A DNA stretch of 64,000 nucleotides from Citrobacter freundii (GTDB lineage: Bacteria > Bacteroidota > Bacteroidia > Chitinophagales > Chitinophagaceae), in the NCBI GenBank assembly GCA_003243445.1, contig QFQQ01000027.1, forward strand, positions 1 to 64,000. The letters are read 5' to 3'. A program made the translations under genes and the position numbers. Of the stretch, positions 26,470 through 34,305 are shown one piece after another (positions within the stretch are counted from its first letter, which is position 1; each line of letters opens with the position of its first letter). The notes under the pieces are model-generated. The model was not told the DNA's origin and did not search any database. It saw only the letters and a program-made list of their open reading frames with translations.

Positions 26470-28185
26470 TCAACCCTCACAACTCTTGCAGGTCACCAAA
26501 CTCGTCACCAATTCTTTCGACACACTCTGACTGCGCTGGTAATACAGGGTTTTAATACCCAGCTTCCATGCTTCGATCAGCAGACGGTTCACATCTTTCA
26601 CGGGAAGATCAGATGGAATATTCAGATTGAGACTTTGAGACTGATCCACATATTGCTGGCGGATCGAAGCCTGCTGGATGATCTCCAGCTGACTGATCTC
26701 TTTGAATGTCTTGAACACTTCTTTTTCTTCCACCGTCAGTTCTTTCAGATGCATTACACTTCCATGATTCAGCATGATACTGCGCCATGTATCTTCATTA
26801 TCGATGCCCTTTTTCACCAGCAGTTCTTTCAGGTATTTATTCTTACGCATGAAATTGCCTTTCGATAAACCTGCTTTGAAATAGTTGCTGCTGAATGGCT
26901 CGATACCCGGAGAAGTCTGACCCAGGATTGCAGAAGATGATGTTGTTGGTGCGATCGCCAAGACAGTTGTATTTCTGCGGCCGTAACCTTTCAGCAATTC
27001 TGGTTCGCCATAGATCCATGCCAGATCTTTACTTGCCTTCAGCGCTTTGTCCTGAATATCTTTGAAGATAGATGCTGTCAATTGTTTTGCCTTGAGGCCT
27101 TCAAACGGGATCATATTTTTTTGCAGGTAAGAATGCCATCCCAGTACACCCAGACCAAGCGCACGGTGTCTTTTGGCAAATGTATTTGCCGCTTTCAGAT
27201 AGAAATTATCTTCTGTTTTTGCAATGAACTCCTGCAATACCGCGTCGAGGAAGAAGATCGCAAGCCTTACCGCATTGGTGTCTTTCCACTCATCATACAA
27301 TTCCAGGTTCATGGATGAAAGACAGCAGATGAACGATTCATCTTCTGTAGAAGGCAGCATGATCTCCGAGCAAAGATTACTTGCATTGATCGAAAGATTC
27401 GCGTCCTTATAAACCTGCGGTTTATTACGGTTCACGTTATCCGTGAAGAAAATATAAGGAAGGCCTTTTTGCTGGCGGCTTTCCAGCACTTTCGCCCAGA
27501 TCTCTCTTTTCTTCATATCGCCATCGATCATATCCTGCATCCAGTAATCCGGCACACAAACGCCATTGAAAAGATTCTGGATCGGGTGACCGATATCTTT
27601 TATAGAAAGAAACTCTTCGATATCGCCATGATCAATATCCATATAAGCAGCAAACGCACCGCGGCGTACACCTCCCTGGGAGATAGTGTCCATTGCTGTA
27701 TCAAACAAGCGCATAAAGCTTACCGCCCCACTGCTCTTCCCATTATCAGTTACGGCGCTGCCTCTTTCCCGCAGGGAGCCAAAATAAGCCGAAGTACCGC
27801 CACCCAGTTTTGTCTGCATGATCACTTCACCCAGCTTATGTGTGATGCCTTCAATATTATCAGGAATGTGAACGTTGAAACAGGAGATCGGTAAGCCCCT
27901 TTCGGTTCCCATATTCGCCCAGATCGGCGAGCTAAGGCTCATCCAACCCCTTTCGATCATTTCCTTGAATGCTTCTTTTAATTCAGGTTTATATAAACGC
28001 TGTGCTGCCGCAGAACAAATACGATCGATCGCACCTTCTACCGTTTCACCTTTCAGCAAATAGCCACGGTTCAGGATCTGCTCACTCTCTTCATTTTTCC
28101 ACCACATTTTCTCCTGTGCATATTTTCCGGCTATATCTGGCAGCTGATCAACAGCTGGCTCTGCTGATTCAAACAATGTTGTCAT
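26470..28185 (-). CDS. nrdA: Ribonucleoside-diphosphate reductase, alpha subunit (class I, no ATP-cone)
   Basis: 571 aa. It reduces ribonucleoside diphosphates with a radical supplied by NrdB. Visible active-site residues: C102 in PISCFNVHIPD, N270/C272/E274 in NLCSEI, the second redox Cys in ICCLSSMNL (287-288), and the C-terminal cysteine pair C566/C569 in TCKSCEG used for re-reduction. LGGGTSAYFG and GGVRRGAFAAY are specificity-loop segments. At 571 aa it is shorter than the common 750-850, and the N-terminal ATP-cone that provides overall dATP inhibition is absent. It follows nrdB by 48 bp. Confidence 0.95.
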   Translation of the reverse strand: MTTLFESAEPAVDQLPDIAGKYAQEKMWWKNEESEQILNRGYLLKGETVEGAIDRICSAAAQRLYKPELKEAFKEMIERGWMSLSSPIWANMGTERGLPISCFNVHIPDNIEGITHKLGEVIMQTKLGGGTSAYFGSLRERGSAVTDNGKSSGAVSFMRLFDTAMDTISQGGVRRGAFAAYMDIDHGDIEEFLSIKDIGHPIQNLFNGVCVPDYWMQDMIDGDMKKREIWAKVLESRQQKGLPYIFFTDNVNRNKPQVYKDANLSINASNLCSEIMLPSTEDESFICCLSSMNLELYDEWKDTNAVRLAIFFLDAVLQEFIAKTEDNFYLKAANTFAKRHRALGLGVLGWHSYLQKNMIPFEGLKAKQLTASIFKDIQDKALKASKDLAWIYGEPELLKGYGRRNTTVLAIAPTTSSSAILGQTSPGIEPFSSNYFKAGLSKGNFMRKNKYLKELLVKKGIDNEDTWRSIMLNHGSVMHLKELTVEEKEVFKTFKEISQLEIIQQASIRQQYVDQSQSLNLNIPSDLPVKDVNRLLIEAWKLGIKTLYYQRSQSVSKELVTSLVTCKSCEG

Positions 28186-28233
28186 ACTCGATGATTTAAT
28201 GGGTTAAACTATATATGGCAAAAGGGCAATCAA

Positions 28234-29208
28234 TTAAAAAAGGTCATGTGCTGAGATGCTCTTATCATGTTTTGTATACTCAACAGGGCGTTTCGCAAAG
28301 AAATCATCCAGGCTGTTGGAGAACACTTCTTCCTCAAACCAGATCATTGGCTTGATATCTTCCGCACTCAGATTAAATAATGGCGCGATACCGATCTGTT
28401 CAAGACTGTCATCCGCGCGTTTCTTCATAAAGTTGATCAGATCTCTTTTACTGATCACATCAATATCGCCAGCGCTGAAGATCCAGTCAAGCATACGTGT
28501 TTCAGTAATGATCGATTGCTTAACACTTTCACGCACGTTGCTGATCATACCTGCAGAAAAAACTTCAGGGTATTCTTCTTTTAATTTATTCACCAGAAAA
28601 ATACCTGCGTTCGCATGGATCTGTTCATCTACCGAAGTCCAGGCAATGATATTGCTTACATTCTTCATCAACCCTTTGAAGCGCGTGAATGCAAGAATGA
28701 TCGCAAACTGGCTGAACAGGCTTACGTTCTCGATCAGCAGGCTGAATAATATAAGAGAAGAAATATATTCTTTCTTATCAACGGATTTCGCGTGTTGCAA
28801 AGCGGCTGAGAGGTATTCGATACGTTCGCGAACTACCGGCACACCCAACAATCCTTCAAAATGATTATTGTATCCCAATACCTCCAGCAATCTTGAATAT
28901 GCTTCCGAATGACGGAACTCACACTCTGCAAATGTTGATCCAAGACCATTCATTTCGGGCTTTGGAAAATGCAGATACAAATTCCCCCAGAAGGATTTAA
29001 CAGCAACTTCAATTTGAGCGATTGATAAAAGGCTGTTCTTGATCGCCGACTGTTCTTCAGCGGATAAATGTGCATGAAAATCCTGAACGTCTGCGGTAAA
29101 ATCCACTTCCGAATGAACCCAGAATGATTTATTGATCGCGTTAGTGAATTTCAGCACTTCCGGATATTCAAACGGTTTATATTGAACTCTTTTATCAAAT
29201 AAGCCCAT
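28234..29208 (-). CDS. nrdB: Ribonucleoside-diphosphate reductase, beta subunit (tyrosyl radical)
   Basis: 324 aa ferritin-like helical protein that holds the di-metal/tyrosyl radical. The block CEFRHSEAYSRLLEVL gives E97, H100 and the radical tyrosine Y104 in the classic ExxHxxxY spacing. E67 in AQIEVAV is the likely first ligand. A later Glu in IENVSLF and the pair in SVDEQIHAN complete the metal site. The C-terminus ends in ISAHDLF. No N-terminal ATP-cone. It is transcribed ahead of nrdA, opposite to the usual nrdA-nrdB order. I looked for a NrdR box upstream and found none convincing. Confidence 0.95.
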   Translation of the reverse strand: MGLFDKRVQYKPFEYPEVLKFTNAINKSFWVHSEVDFTADVQDFHAHLSAEEQSAIKNSLLSIAQIEVAVKSFWGNLYLHFPKPEMNGLGSTFAECEFRHSEAYSRLLEVLGYNNHFEGLLGVPVVRERIEYLSAALQHAKSVDKKEYISSLILFSLLIENVSLFSQFAIILAFTRFKGLMKNVSNIIAWTSVDEQIHANAGIFLVNKLKEEYPEVFSAGMISNVRESVKQSIITETRMLDWIFSAGDIDVISKRDLINFMKKRADDSLEQIGIAPLFNLSAEDIKPMIWFEEEVFSNSLDDFFAKRPVEYTKHDKSISAHDLF

Positions 29209-29546
29209 AACACAATAATTTTAGTCGTCACTTCCGTACAGCGCAGGAACCCGTGCTGGCAGATCATGATCAATTAACAAAGGGGAATAAAACGCTGTGT
29301 AGCGAGATAAAGTTCATGATAAATTAAATTACCGGGGGCTAAAGAAATTCACAGGTTGTGTATAATGAATTGAGCGTTTTACAGAATAATGACTACAGGG
29401 ATACACATTCAACCTTAAGCGATTAGCACAGGCAAGAGCCCTGGAAAAGTGATACCGGCCCGGGTAGCCGGCCGGTTAAAAAATCATATCAACTTAACAG
29501 TCAATAGTGTTATAAATGTTGATTGATCTAATGGAATAAATGCACC
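29209..29546. other. Intergenic region with one GC hairpin
   Basis: It holds the nrdB upstream region. At 29454-29476 a 7-bp stem ACCGGCC / GGCCGGT may help terminate queD transcription, but it has no strong T tract. No gene is supported. Confidence 0.4.
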
Positions 29547-29903
29547 TTATTCCTCATAGATCACCCCGGAACCGGGAGTTTCCTTCAGTTCGATCATTTT
29601 CAACAGCGGAAGCCGGGGTTTCAGTTCCTGCCAGATCCACCGGGCCAGCACTTCGGCGGTGGGATTTTCCAGGCCCCTGATATCATTCAGGTATTGATGG
29701 TCCAGCCGCAGAAGGACCGGTTTCACCAGCGCTTTCAGGTCGCCGTAGTCCATCACCCATCCTTCTGGCAATGTTAATTCACCCGTAACAAAAACGCGGA
29801 GCAAATAGGTATGACCATGCAATTGTTTGCACTTATGTCCGTCCGGGACATTGGGAAGAAAATGCGCGGCATCAAAACTGAACTCTTTATAAATGGTCAT
29901 CAT
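29547..29903 (-). CDS. queD: 6-carboxy-tetrahydropterin synthase (QueD/PTPS family)
   Basis: 118 aa from ATG 29903 (ATG 29900 is equally good); the longer frame to 29960 adds non-homologous residues. Zinc ligands are H14 in FDAAHF and the HGH pair in KQLHGHTYLL; the catalytic Cys is in GHKCKQ, two residues before the QLHGH block. DYGDLK, LDHQYLND and the Glu in ELKETPGSG complete the family pattern. QueD converts dihydroneopterin triphosphate to carboxytetrahydropterin in queuosine (7-deazaguanine) synthesis. No other queuosine gene is in the window. It lies 97 bp downstream of the MetF-like gene in the same orientation. Confidence 0.88.
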   Translation of the reverse strand: MMTIYKEFSFDAAHFLPNVPDGHKCKQLHGHTYLLRVFVTGELTLPEGWVMDYGDLKALVKPVLLRLDHQYLNDIRGLENPTAEVLARWIWQELKPRLPLLKMIELKETPGSGVIYEE

Positions 29904-30000
29904 GATTTCCCGCAAACTTCGCCGGGAAGTCTGTAAGACATCATGACATTGGTCAGTCAACAGCTTGATTTATTATCCGGGTGAGATAGCCGAAGGGGCA

Positions 30001-30960
30001 TTATCCGATCACCGCCGGAACTTTCTTCTTCCTGATCCCCTGCGCTTCCAGCATCTCCCCGATCCTGTCCACCATATTGATGGACGCTTCGATCTCATCT
30101 TTACGGATCGCCACACTTTCAATATTAAAGCCGAAGGGAATAGAACGTTCTGTACAAAAAGCGATGATCTCTGCGGCAATATCAAGACAAATTCCCACAG
30201 ATTTCTCCAGCATATTTTCTGCACTCTTCAACTCTTCCTTCATCTCGTCCGGGAGATGAATGCCCAGCCAGTCCATGAACTCCAGCGTCCTTGCCGAACC
30301 GCAGGCGGTTAGCGTAAAGATGATGGTCGGTGTCTTTACAGATTCTTTCTTACAGGCATTGCCAAGATCTTCGATCATCTGTTTGGCATAAGCGATATTG
30401 AATACGCACTGGGAAATAAAATAAGATACGCCACAGCCCGCCTTTTCCAGGATACGTTTGTCCTCATCCTTTAGTACAGCGTGTCTTTCAGGAATCGTTA
30501 CAGCGCCAACAACAGAACTGCTGCTGTTCTTACTCCAGATCTTATATGCTTCGGTCAGTGTTGTCTTAACGGCGAAGTCAGGAGCGGGAATACCTACAAA
30601 CACGGGATAGAATTCATGCTTGTGCAGGTCATCCACCCATACAGATAGTTCTTCCTTTGAAAACTTTCCCGCAGGCCTGTAGATGATCTTCGGGATCTGC
30701 AATTGCTGCAGGTAAGTGCTTGCAAACTCAAACGGGTCCCAGGCGGTGATATAGGGAAATGGCCTTTCCACCGCAGTGCGCGCCGATTCATCCTGCACAT
30801 CATACACGATAAGCGCGTCGATATCCAGCGGCAGGATCCGGGAGATCGTCTTCTCCGCGATCTCTGCAATACGCTGCGGATTCGTTTCCGATTTCTTGGG
30901 AGGTGTAATACCGTACAGTAAAATGCCGGATTCGCCGGACCTGATCTTGTGTAGAAACAT
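30001..30960 (-). CDS. Methylenetetrahydrofolate reductase-like protein
   Basis: 319 aa from ATG 30960 (MFLHKIRSGESGILLYGITPPKKSE). The frame runs open to 31197, but that extension is a translated 9-bp repeat (LEPLELLEPLEPL) and is not protein. The chain looks like a TIM barrel of the MTHFR superfamily: ITPPKKSE, IDALIVYDVQDES, IIYRPAGKFSKEEL, GAVTIPERHA, GVSYFISQCVFN and FGFNIESVAIR. FISQCVFN corresponds to the FITQ segment of MetF. The canonical N-terminal EFFPPK motif is altered to ITPPKK, so this is a divergent member and the substrate may differ from methylene-THF. Confidence 0.7.
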   Translation of the reverse strand: MFLHKIRSGESGILLYGITPPKKSETNPQRIAEIAEKTISRILPLDIDALIVYDVQDESARTAVERPFPYITAWDPFEFASTYLQQLQIPKIIYRPAGKFSKEELSVWVDDLHKHEFYPVFVGIPAPDFAVKTTLTEAYKIWSKNSSSSVVGAVTIPERHAVLKDEDKRILEKAGCGVSYFISQCVFNIAYAKQMIEDLGNACKKESVKTPTIIFTLTACGSARTLEFMDWLGIHLPDEMKEELKSAENMLEKSVGICLDIAAEIIAFCTERSIPFGFNIESVAIRKDEIEASINMVDRIGEMLEAQGIRKKKVPAVIG

Positions 30961-31128
30961 AATTATTCCCAGAGTTATCCTGGTAGCTGGTTTTGGTTTG
31001 TCTTTACATGCGGGATCGCTCACGACTCCGCATAATCCGCTAAAATAGTGATGGATGAATAGCTTACCAAAAGCAAATCTACGATAACGTTTTCCTGGTT
31101 TGCTAACGGGTGGTAGTTGACGGCAGTG

Positions 31129-31300
31129 GAGGAAAAGTTCCAGAGGTTCCAGCGGTTCAAGAAGTTCCAGAGGTTCTTCCAACGGTAGCAGTTCCACCTT
31201 AATCTATTATACAGTACAACCTGCGGAGCAACCTATGAAACCTATGAAACCTCTGGAACCTTTGGAACTTCTGAAACCTCTGGAACTTTTCCTCCACTCC
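31129..31300. repeat. 9-bp tandem repeats forming a large inverted repeat
   Basis: 31138-31183 carries GTTCCAGAG-type units; 31230-31297 carries the complementary AACCTCTGG-type units. The outer ends match perfectly for 21 bp as an inverted repeat (GGAGGAAAAGTTCCAGAGG and T T, complemented near 31276-31297). The element sits in the divergent region between the MetF-like gene and the GNAT gene, so it could form a cruciform between the two promoters. Confidence 0.8.
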
Positions 31301-31322
31301 CCCAACCAAACCACAACCTTCT

Positions 31323-31330
31323 TAGTTTTG
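31323..31330 (+). promoter_or_regulatory. Possible Bacteroidota -7 element (TAGTTTTG)
   Basis: TAGTTTTG fits the TAnnTTTG -7 consensus and lies 30 bp before the GNAT start codon. No good TTG element at the usual distance upstream, so support is partial. Confidence 0.3.
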
Positions 31331-31360
31331 CACCGGATTGATAAAACAACACAGGATAAG

Positions 31361-31894
31361 ATGGATGAAATAGCGATTACACAAATAGGCGTTGAAGACG
31401 CGGCAGTGCTCCAGCAATTGGCGAAGCAGACATTTGCAGACACATTCGGCCCTTACAATACAGAAGCTGATATGCAGCAATATCTCCAGGGAAATCTTTC
31501 AATGGAGAAGCTGGAAACCGAATTATCAAACCCCAATTCTTCTTTTTATTTCGCTCGCTCAGCGGACCAGCTGATAGGGTATCTCAAACTCAACGTTGCA
31601 GGAGCGCAAACTGAATTGCAGGACCCGCGTGCACTGGAGATCGAAAGGATCTATGTTGTCAAAGAATATCATGGTAAGAAAATTGGTCAGCTGCTTTATG
31701 ACTTCGCGGTTTCTGTGGCACAGGAAAAGCAACTGGATTATGTATGGCTCGCGGTATGGGAAAATAATGAACGCGCGATCCGTTTTTATGAAAAGAATGG
31801 GTTCATCGCTTTTGATAAACATACATTCTGGCTTGGTGAGGATAAGCAAACAGATATTATGATGAAAAGAGATTTAAATACTGATATCAGCTGA
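31361..31894 (+). CDS. GNAT-family N-acetyltransferase
   Basis: 177 aa from ATG 31361; the longer frame starts in the tandem repeat and is discarded. The acetyl-CoA binding motif A is visible as ALEIERIYVVKEYHGKKIGQLLYDFA (the R/Q-x-x-G-x-G/A loop here reads YHGKKIG), followed by LDYVWLAVWENNERAIRFYEKNGF, the standard GNAT motif B. The acceptor could be a small amine, an antibiotic or a ribosomal protein. Divergent from the MetF-like gene. Confidence 0.9.
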   Translation: MDEIAITQIGVEDAAVLQQLAKQTFADTFGPYNTEADMQQYLQGNLSMEKLETELSNPNSSFYFARSADQLIGYLKLNVAGAQTELQDPRALEIERIYVVKEYHGKKIGQLLYDFAVSVAQEKQLDYVWLAVWENNERAIRFYEKNGFIAFDKHTFWLGEDKQTDIMMKRDLNTDIS

Positions 31895-31984
31895 CAGTAT
31901 CTGACTTAAATATATCCTGCCATTTTTCCCATGCAGCTGGCATCGCGCCGGGGCAATGTCCTTAAGTGGATGAAGCTCCTCGCA

Positions 31985-32193
31985 TGTTGTTCCGGCCACC
32001 GGATCAAGTCCAATGCAAGCTTGGCAATTTTCGAACACTATCGAACATAATGTCTGCCAGAGCCTGGATCTCCACAATTGAGCTACTATGTACCCACAAC
32101 CTTGGCTGGCGTAAGGTTCCCGCAGATTTCGCATATTTATTCTCACCATTAATGAAAAATATTTCTACTGCGGTTCCTGATCTCTATTGAGTA
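31985..32193 (+). repeat. Dispersed repeat, left copy of an inverted pair
   Basis: Bases 31995-32135 align, with one gap block, to the reverse complement of 32314-32447. Shared blocks include CCACCGGATCAAGTCC, CTATCGAAC, TCTGCCAGAGCC, GTACCCACA and GGCGTAAGGTTCCCGCAGATT. The part from 32108 to 32193 also aligns to the reverse complement of bases 1-90. No ORF of interest. Confidence 0.85.
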
Positions 32194-32313
32194 CGCAGAT
32201 TTCGCAGATTAGTTGCTGATAACAGGCTGTCATCCGCGTAATCCGCGCATGCTGACACGGAAACTTTCTCTTTATAAAATGATATTTCGATAGCAGGAAA
32301 GACAGATCTGCGA

Positions 32314-32447
32314 AATCTGCGGGAACCTTACGCCATTCGAGTTACTTAAGAGATGTGGGTACACAGCAGCACAATTGAGGGCTCCCGGCTCTGGCAGATA
32401 TTAAGTTCGATAGCCAGTACCGGACTTGATCCGGTGGCGGGGACAAA
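32314..32447 (-). repeat. Dispersed repeat, right copy of an inverted pair
   Basis: Inverted counterpart of 31985-32193; it lacks the segment that follows ATTTCGCA in the left copy. The roughly 120 bp between the copies holds further CGCAGATTTCGCAGATT and CCGCGTAATCCGCG motifs. The whole 680-bp stretch 31895-32572 has no gene. Confidence 0.85.
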
Positions 32448-32572
32448 CTGTCGCTTCTTAACTTAATGAGATTGCGCTCCCAGGCATCTGTTTTCTCTAT
32501 GCACATTTCGGTGCAGAATTTGAAAGCAAATATTCCAATCCCATTTGTAAGCAAACCCGCAGTATCCTGTAT

Positions 32573-33139
32573 ATGATGACGACAGCAGGTTCATTAACAA
32601 AAATACTCTTCGCTCACAGTGCCGGCCCGCAGTATGGGCCGGGGAAAGGAAGTTACGATCTGGTGAAATATCTCCGCACCGGTTTGGGTGACGGATTCCA
32701 GGTTTTGTTTCCAAAGATCGACAAACCGAATTCACCGACTTATGAGAAGTATAAAAAAATGTACCGGTTCGCATTTATGAAACTGACGGAGCCCGTGATA
32801 CTGGTGGGACATTCATTGGGCGCATCCACGCTGCTGAAATACCTGAGTGAAGAAAAACACCGGCTTAAGATCCGCGGTTTATTCCTGGCGGCTACGCCGC
32901 ATTGGAAAAGCAATATGAAAGAATTTCAGCTGGAAGAAAATTTTCAGCTGAAGCTAAAAGAGATAGCGCCGGTATTTTTATACCAAAGTAAAAATGATCC
33001 GGAGCTTTCACCTGAACATTTAGCATTTTACCGGGATAAATTGAACTGGGCGAAGACCAGGGAAATAGAAGGCGATGAACATGCTTTTTCAAAAGGGTTA
33101 CCGGTGCTGATGGAAGATATCAGATCGATCGTGACCTGA
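32573..33139 (+). CDS. Small alpha/beta hydrolase (RBBP9/YdeN-like)
   Basis: 188 aa; ATG 32573 or 32576. Core features: ILFAHSAGPQYGPGKGSYD, the nucleophile elbow LVGHSLGAS (Ser near residue 82), an acid in NDPELSPEH and a His in EGDEHAFSKG. The size and the layout fit the small RBBP9/YdeN-type serine hydrolases, whose natural substrates are poorly known. It starts 125 bp after the right copy of the inverted repeat and stands alone. Confidence 0.85.
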   Translation: MMTTAGSLTKILFAHSAGPQYGPGKGSYDLVKYLRTGLGDGFQVLFPKIDKPNSPTYEKYKKMYRFAFMKLTEPVILVGHSLGASTLLKYLSEEKHRLKIRGLFLAATPHWKSNMKEFQLEENFQLKLKEIAPVFLYQSKNDPELSPEHLAFYRDKLNWAKTREIEGDEHAFSKGLPVLMEDIRSIVT

Positions 33140-33412
33140 TTGACGGTTTTATTCCGTAGCCGAACAGCCCGATCATATTTTAGTCACCGCCGATCTTCGC
33201 CCCCCAACGCCGGAAAGGATAAACGAGATAGATCCACACAAACCGCCAGCGCCCGCCGCCTCCATATAAATACTTAGTTGCGTGGTCCTTTGTAGACTTA
33301 TACGGGTAGTAATGCAAAAATCCTCTCCGGATATTCCCTGATTTTTCTCAACATAGAATCAAAAAAGGTCAGACTTTCCTTCTTTTGCCTCTTTCTATAT
33401 TTTAAAGCAGCA

Positions 33413-33772
33413 ATGACCACCACAAATTTAACCGAACTAAAGAACCGCGTGCAGGACCAACACCGGCAACTGAACAAATTGAACGAAGAACTGATCAGTG
33501 TTTTATTACAATACGGCACAAGGACCAATAACTGGGATGAGCTGATCTCCCCCGGCCGGTCCGTCAAACACATGATCGATTACCTGCGAATGATCAGAAC
33601 AAAAGCGCTTACCGCAGAAAACCTCAGGCTTGTCTCAATTGCCACGGATCTCTCCTGTCTGCAGGAGGTCAGCACCGAACTCAGCAATGAGCTCAGTTTG
33701 CACCGTGAACTGCAACAACGGCTGCGCGACAGGACCGATCTTGCCGTGATGCGGGAAACGGATAAGGACTGA
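33413..33772 (+). CDS. Hypothetical helical protein
   Basis: 119 aa, no signal peptide, predicted helical with coiled-coil potential (LKNRVQDQHRQLNKLNEELI; STELSNELSLHRELQQRLRD). No family recognised. Codon use and the length of the open frame support a real gene. No partner gene is adjacent on the same strand within 270 bp. Confidence 0.6.
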   Translation: MTTTNLTELKNRVQDQHRQLNKLNEELISVLLQYGTRTNNWDELISPGRSVKHMIDYLRMIRTKALTAENLRLVSIATDLSCLQEVSTELSNELSLHRELQQRLRDRTDLAVMRETDKD

Positions 33773-34021
33773 TCATTCATCCATAAAGCAAACCCGATCC
33801 CGGTATTTTCCCGGAAATCATGCCATTCGCGCGGCCGATCGCGTCAGTGGCATGGGCTTTGTGCGGTTTTTACTATGTTACGGTTGATGAAAGCGTGATG
33901 ATTTTACCTTCATTACGGACAGCATCTCCTATGAAAAGTGTTTGCAGCGGGCGAACAGCAATAAAAGGGCAGCATTAGCTGTCTTTTTTATATGGATATT
34001 CAAAATCAGAGACTATATTTG

Positions 34022-34095
34022 CGGCGGTGGTTTATAATGGATCGGCTTTTAGCTTATCCGAAACCGTTTCGTGGTGGCGAAACGGTTTTTTTATT
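34022..34095 (+). ncRNA. Possible short RNA ending in an intrinsic terminator
   Basis: A TAnnTTTG-like element (TATATTTG, 34014-34021) is followed about 40 bp later by a perfect 11-bp stem AAACCGTTTCG / CGAAACGGTTT (34061-34088) and a T-rich tract. Together these would give a transcript of about 70 nt. No good -33 element is seen, so it may equally be just a terminator. Confidence 0.25.
34061..34095 (+). terminator. Intrinsic terminator
   Basis: 11-bp perfect stem AAACCGTTTCG / CGAAACGGTTT with a 6-nt loop and a following T tract on the + strand. Confidence 0.8.
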
Positions 34096-34254
34096 TGATA
34101 CCCTTCATATCATCTTTAACGCGCAAAGACCCTCTATCTGGCACTGCATCCGCTAACTGAATAAAAAGAACGGCTCCGGGTATCTATTTATTTGCGAAGC
34201 TGACCCTTCGAGAATATCTTCGGTTCCGGTGACTTCCATTAACAAACGCAAAAC

Positions 34255-34288
34255 AAAAAGCCGTTCCGTCTTTACGGAACGGCTTTTT
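34255..34288. terminator. Terminator of the CLC transporter gene
   Basis: 15-bp perfect stem AAAAAGCCGTTCCGT / ACGGAACGGCTTTTT with a 4-nt loop, 17 bp past the transporter stop. A- and T-rich flanks let it work in both directions. Confidence 0.9.
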
Positions 34289-34305
34289 TATAACTATACC
34301 GGGCA

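Larger units (their letters stand above)
33773..34305. other. Intergenic region with two hairpin terminators and a possible small RNA
   Basis: No gene over 40 codons is convincing. It contains a TATATTTG element at 34014-34021, a terminator-like hairpin at 34061-34095 and a second terminator at 34255-34288. A 39-codon frame from the ATG near 34037 runs through the first hairpin and is probably incidental. Confidence 0.45.

Noticed and set aside
29209..29400. NrdR box upstream of nrdB
   Set aside because: No pair of ACACwATATwTTGTGT-like sites found; only scattered AT-rich words.
30961..31197. N-terminal extension of the MetF-like gene (LEPLELLEP repeats)
   Set aside because: The residues are the translation of an intergenic 9-bp tandem array; the family fold begins at 30960.
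31235..31360. N-terminal extension of the GNAT gene
   Set aside because: It is also translated from the tandem array; the GNAT fold begins at ATG 31361.
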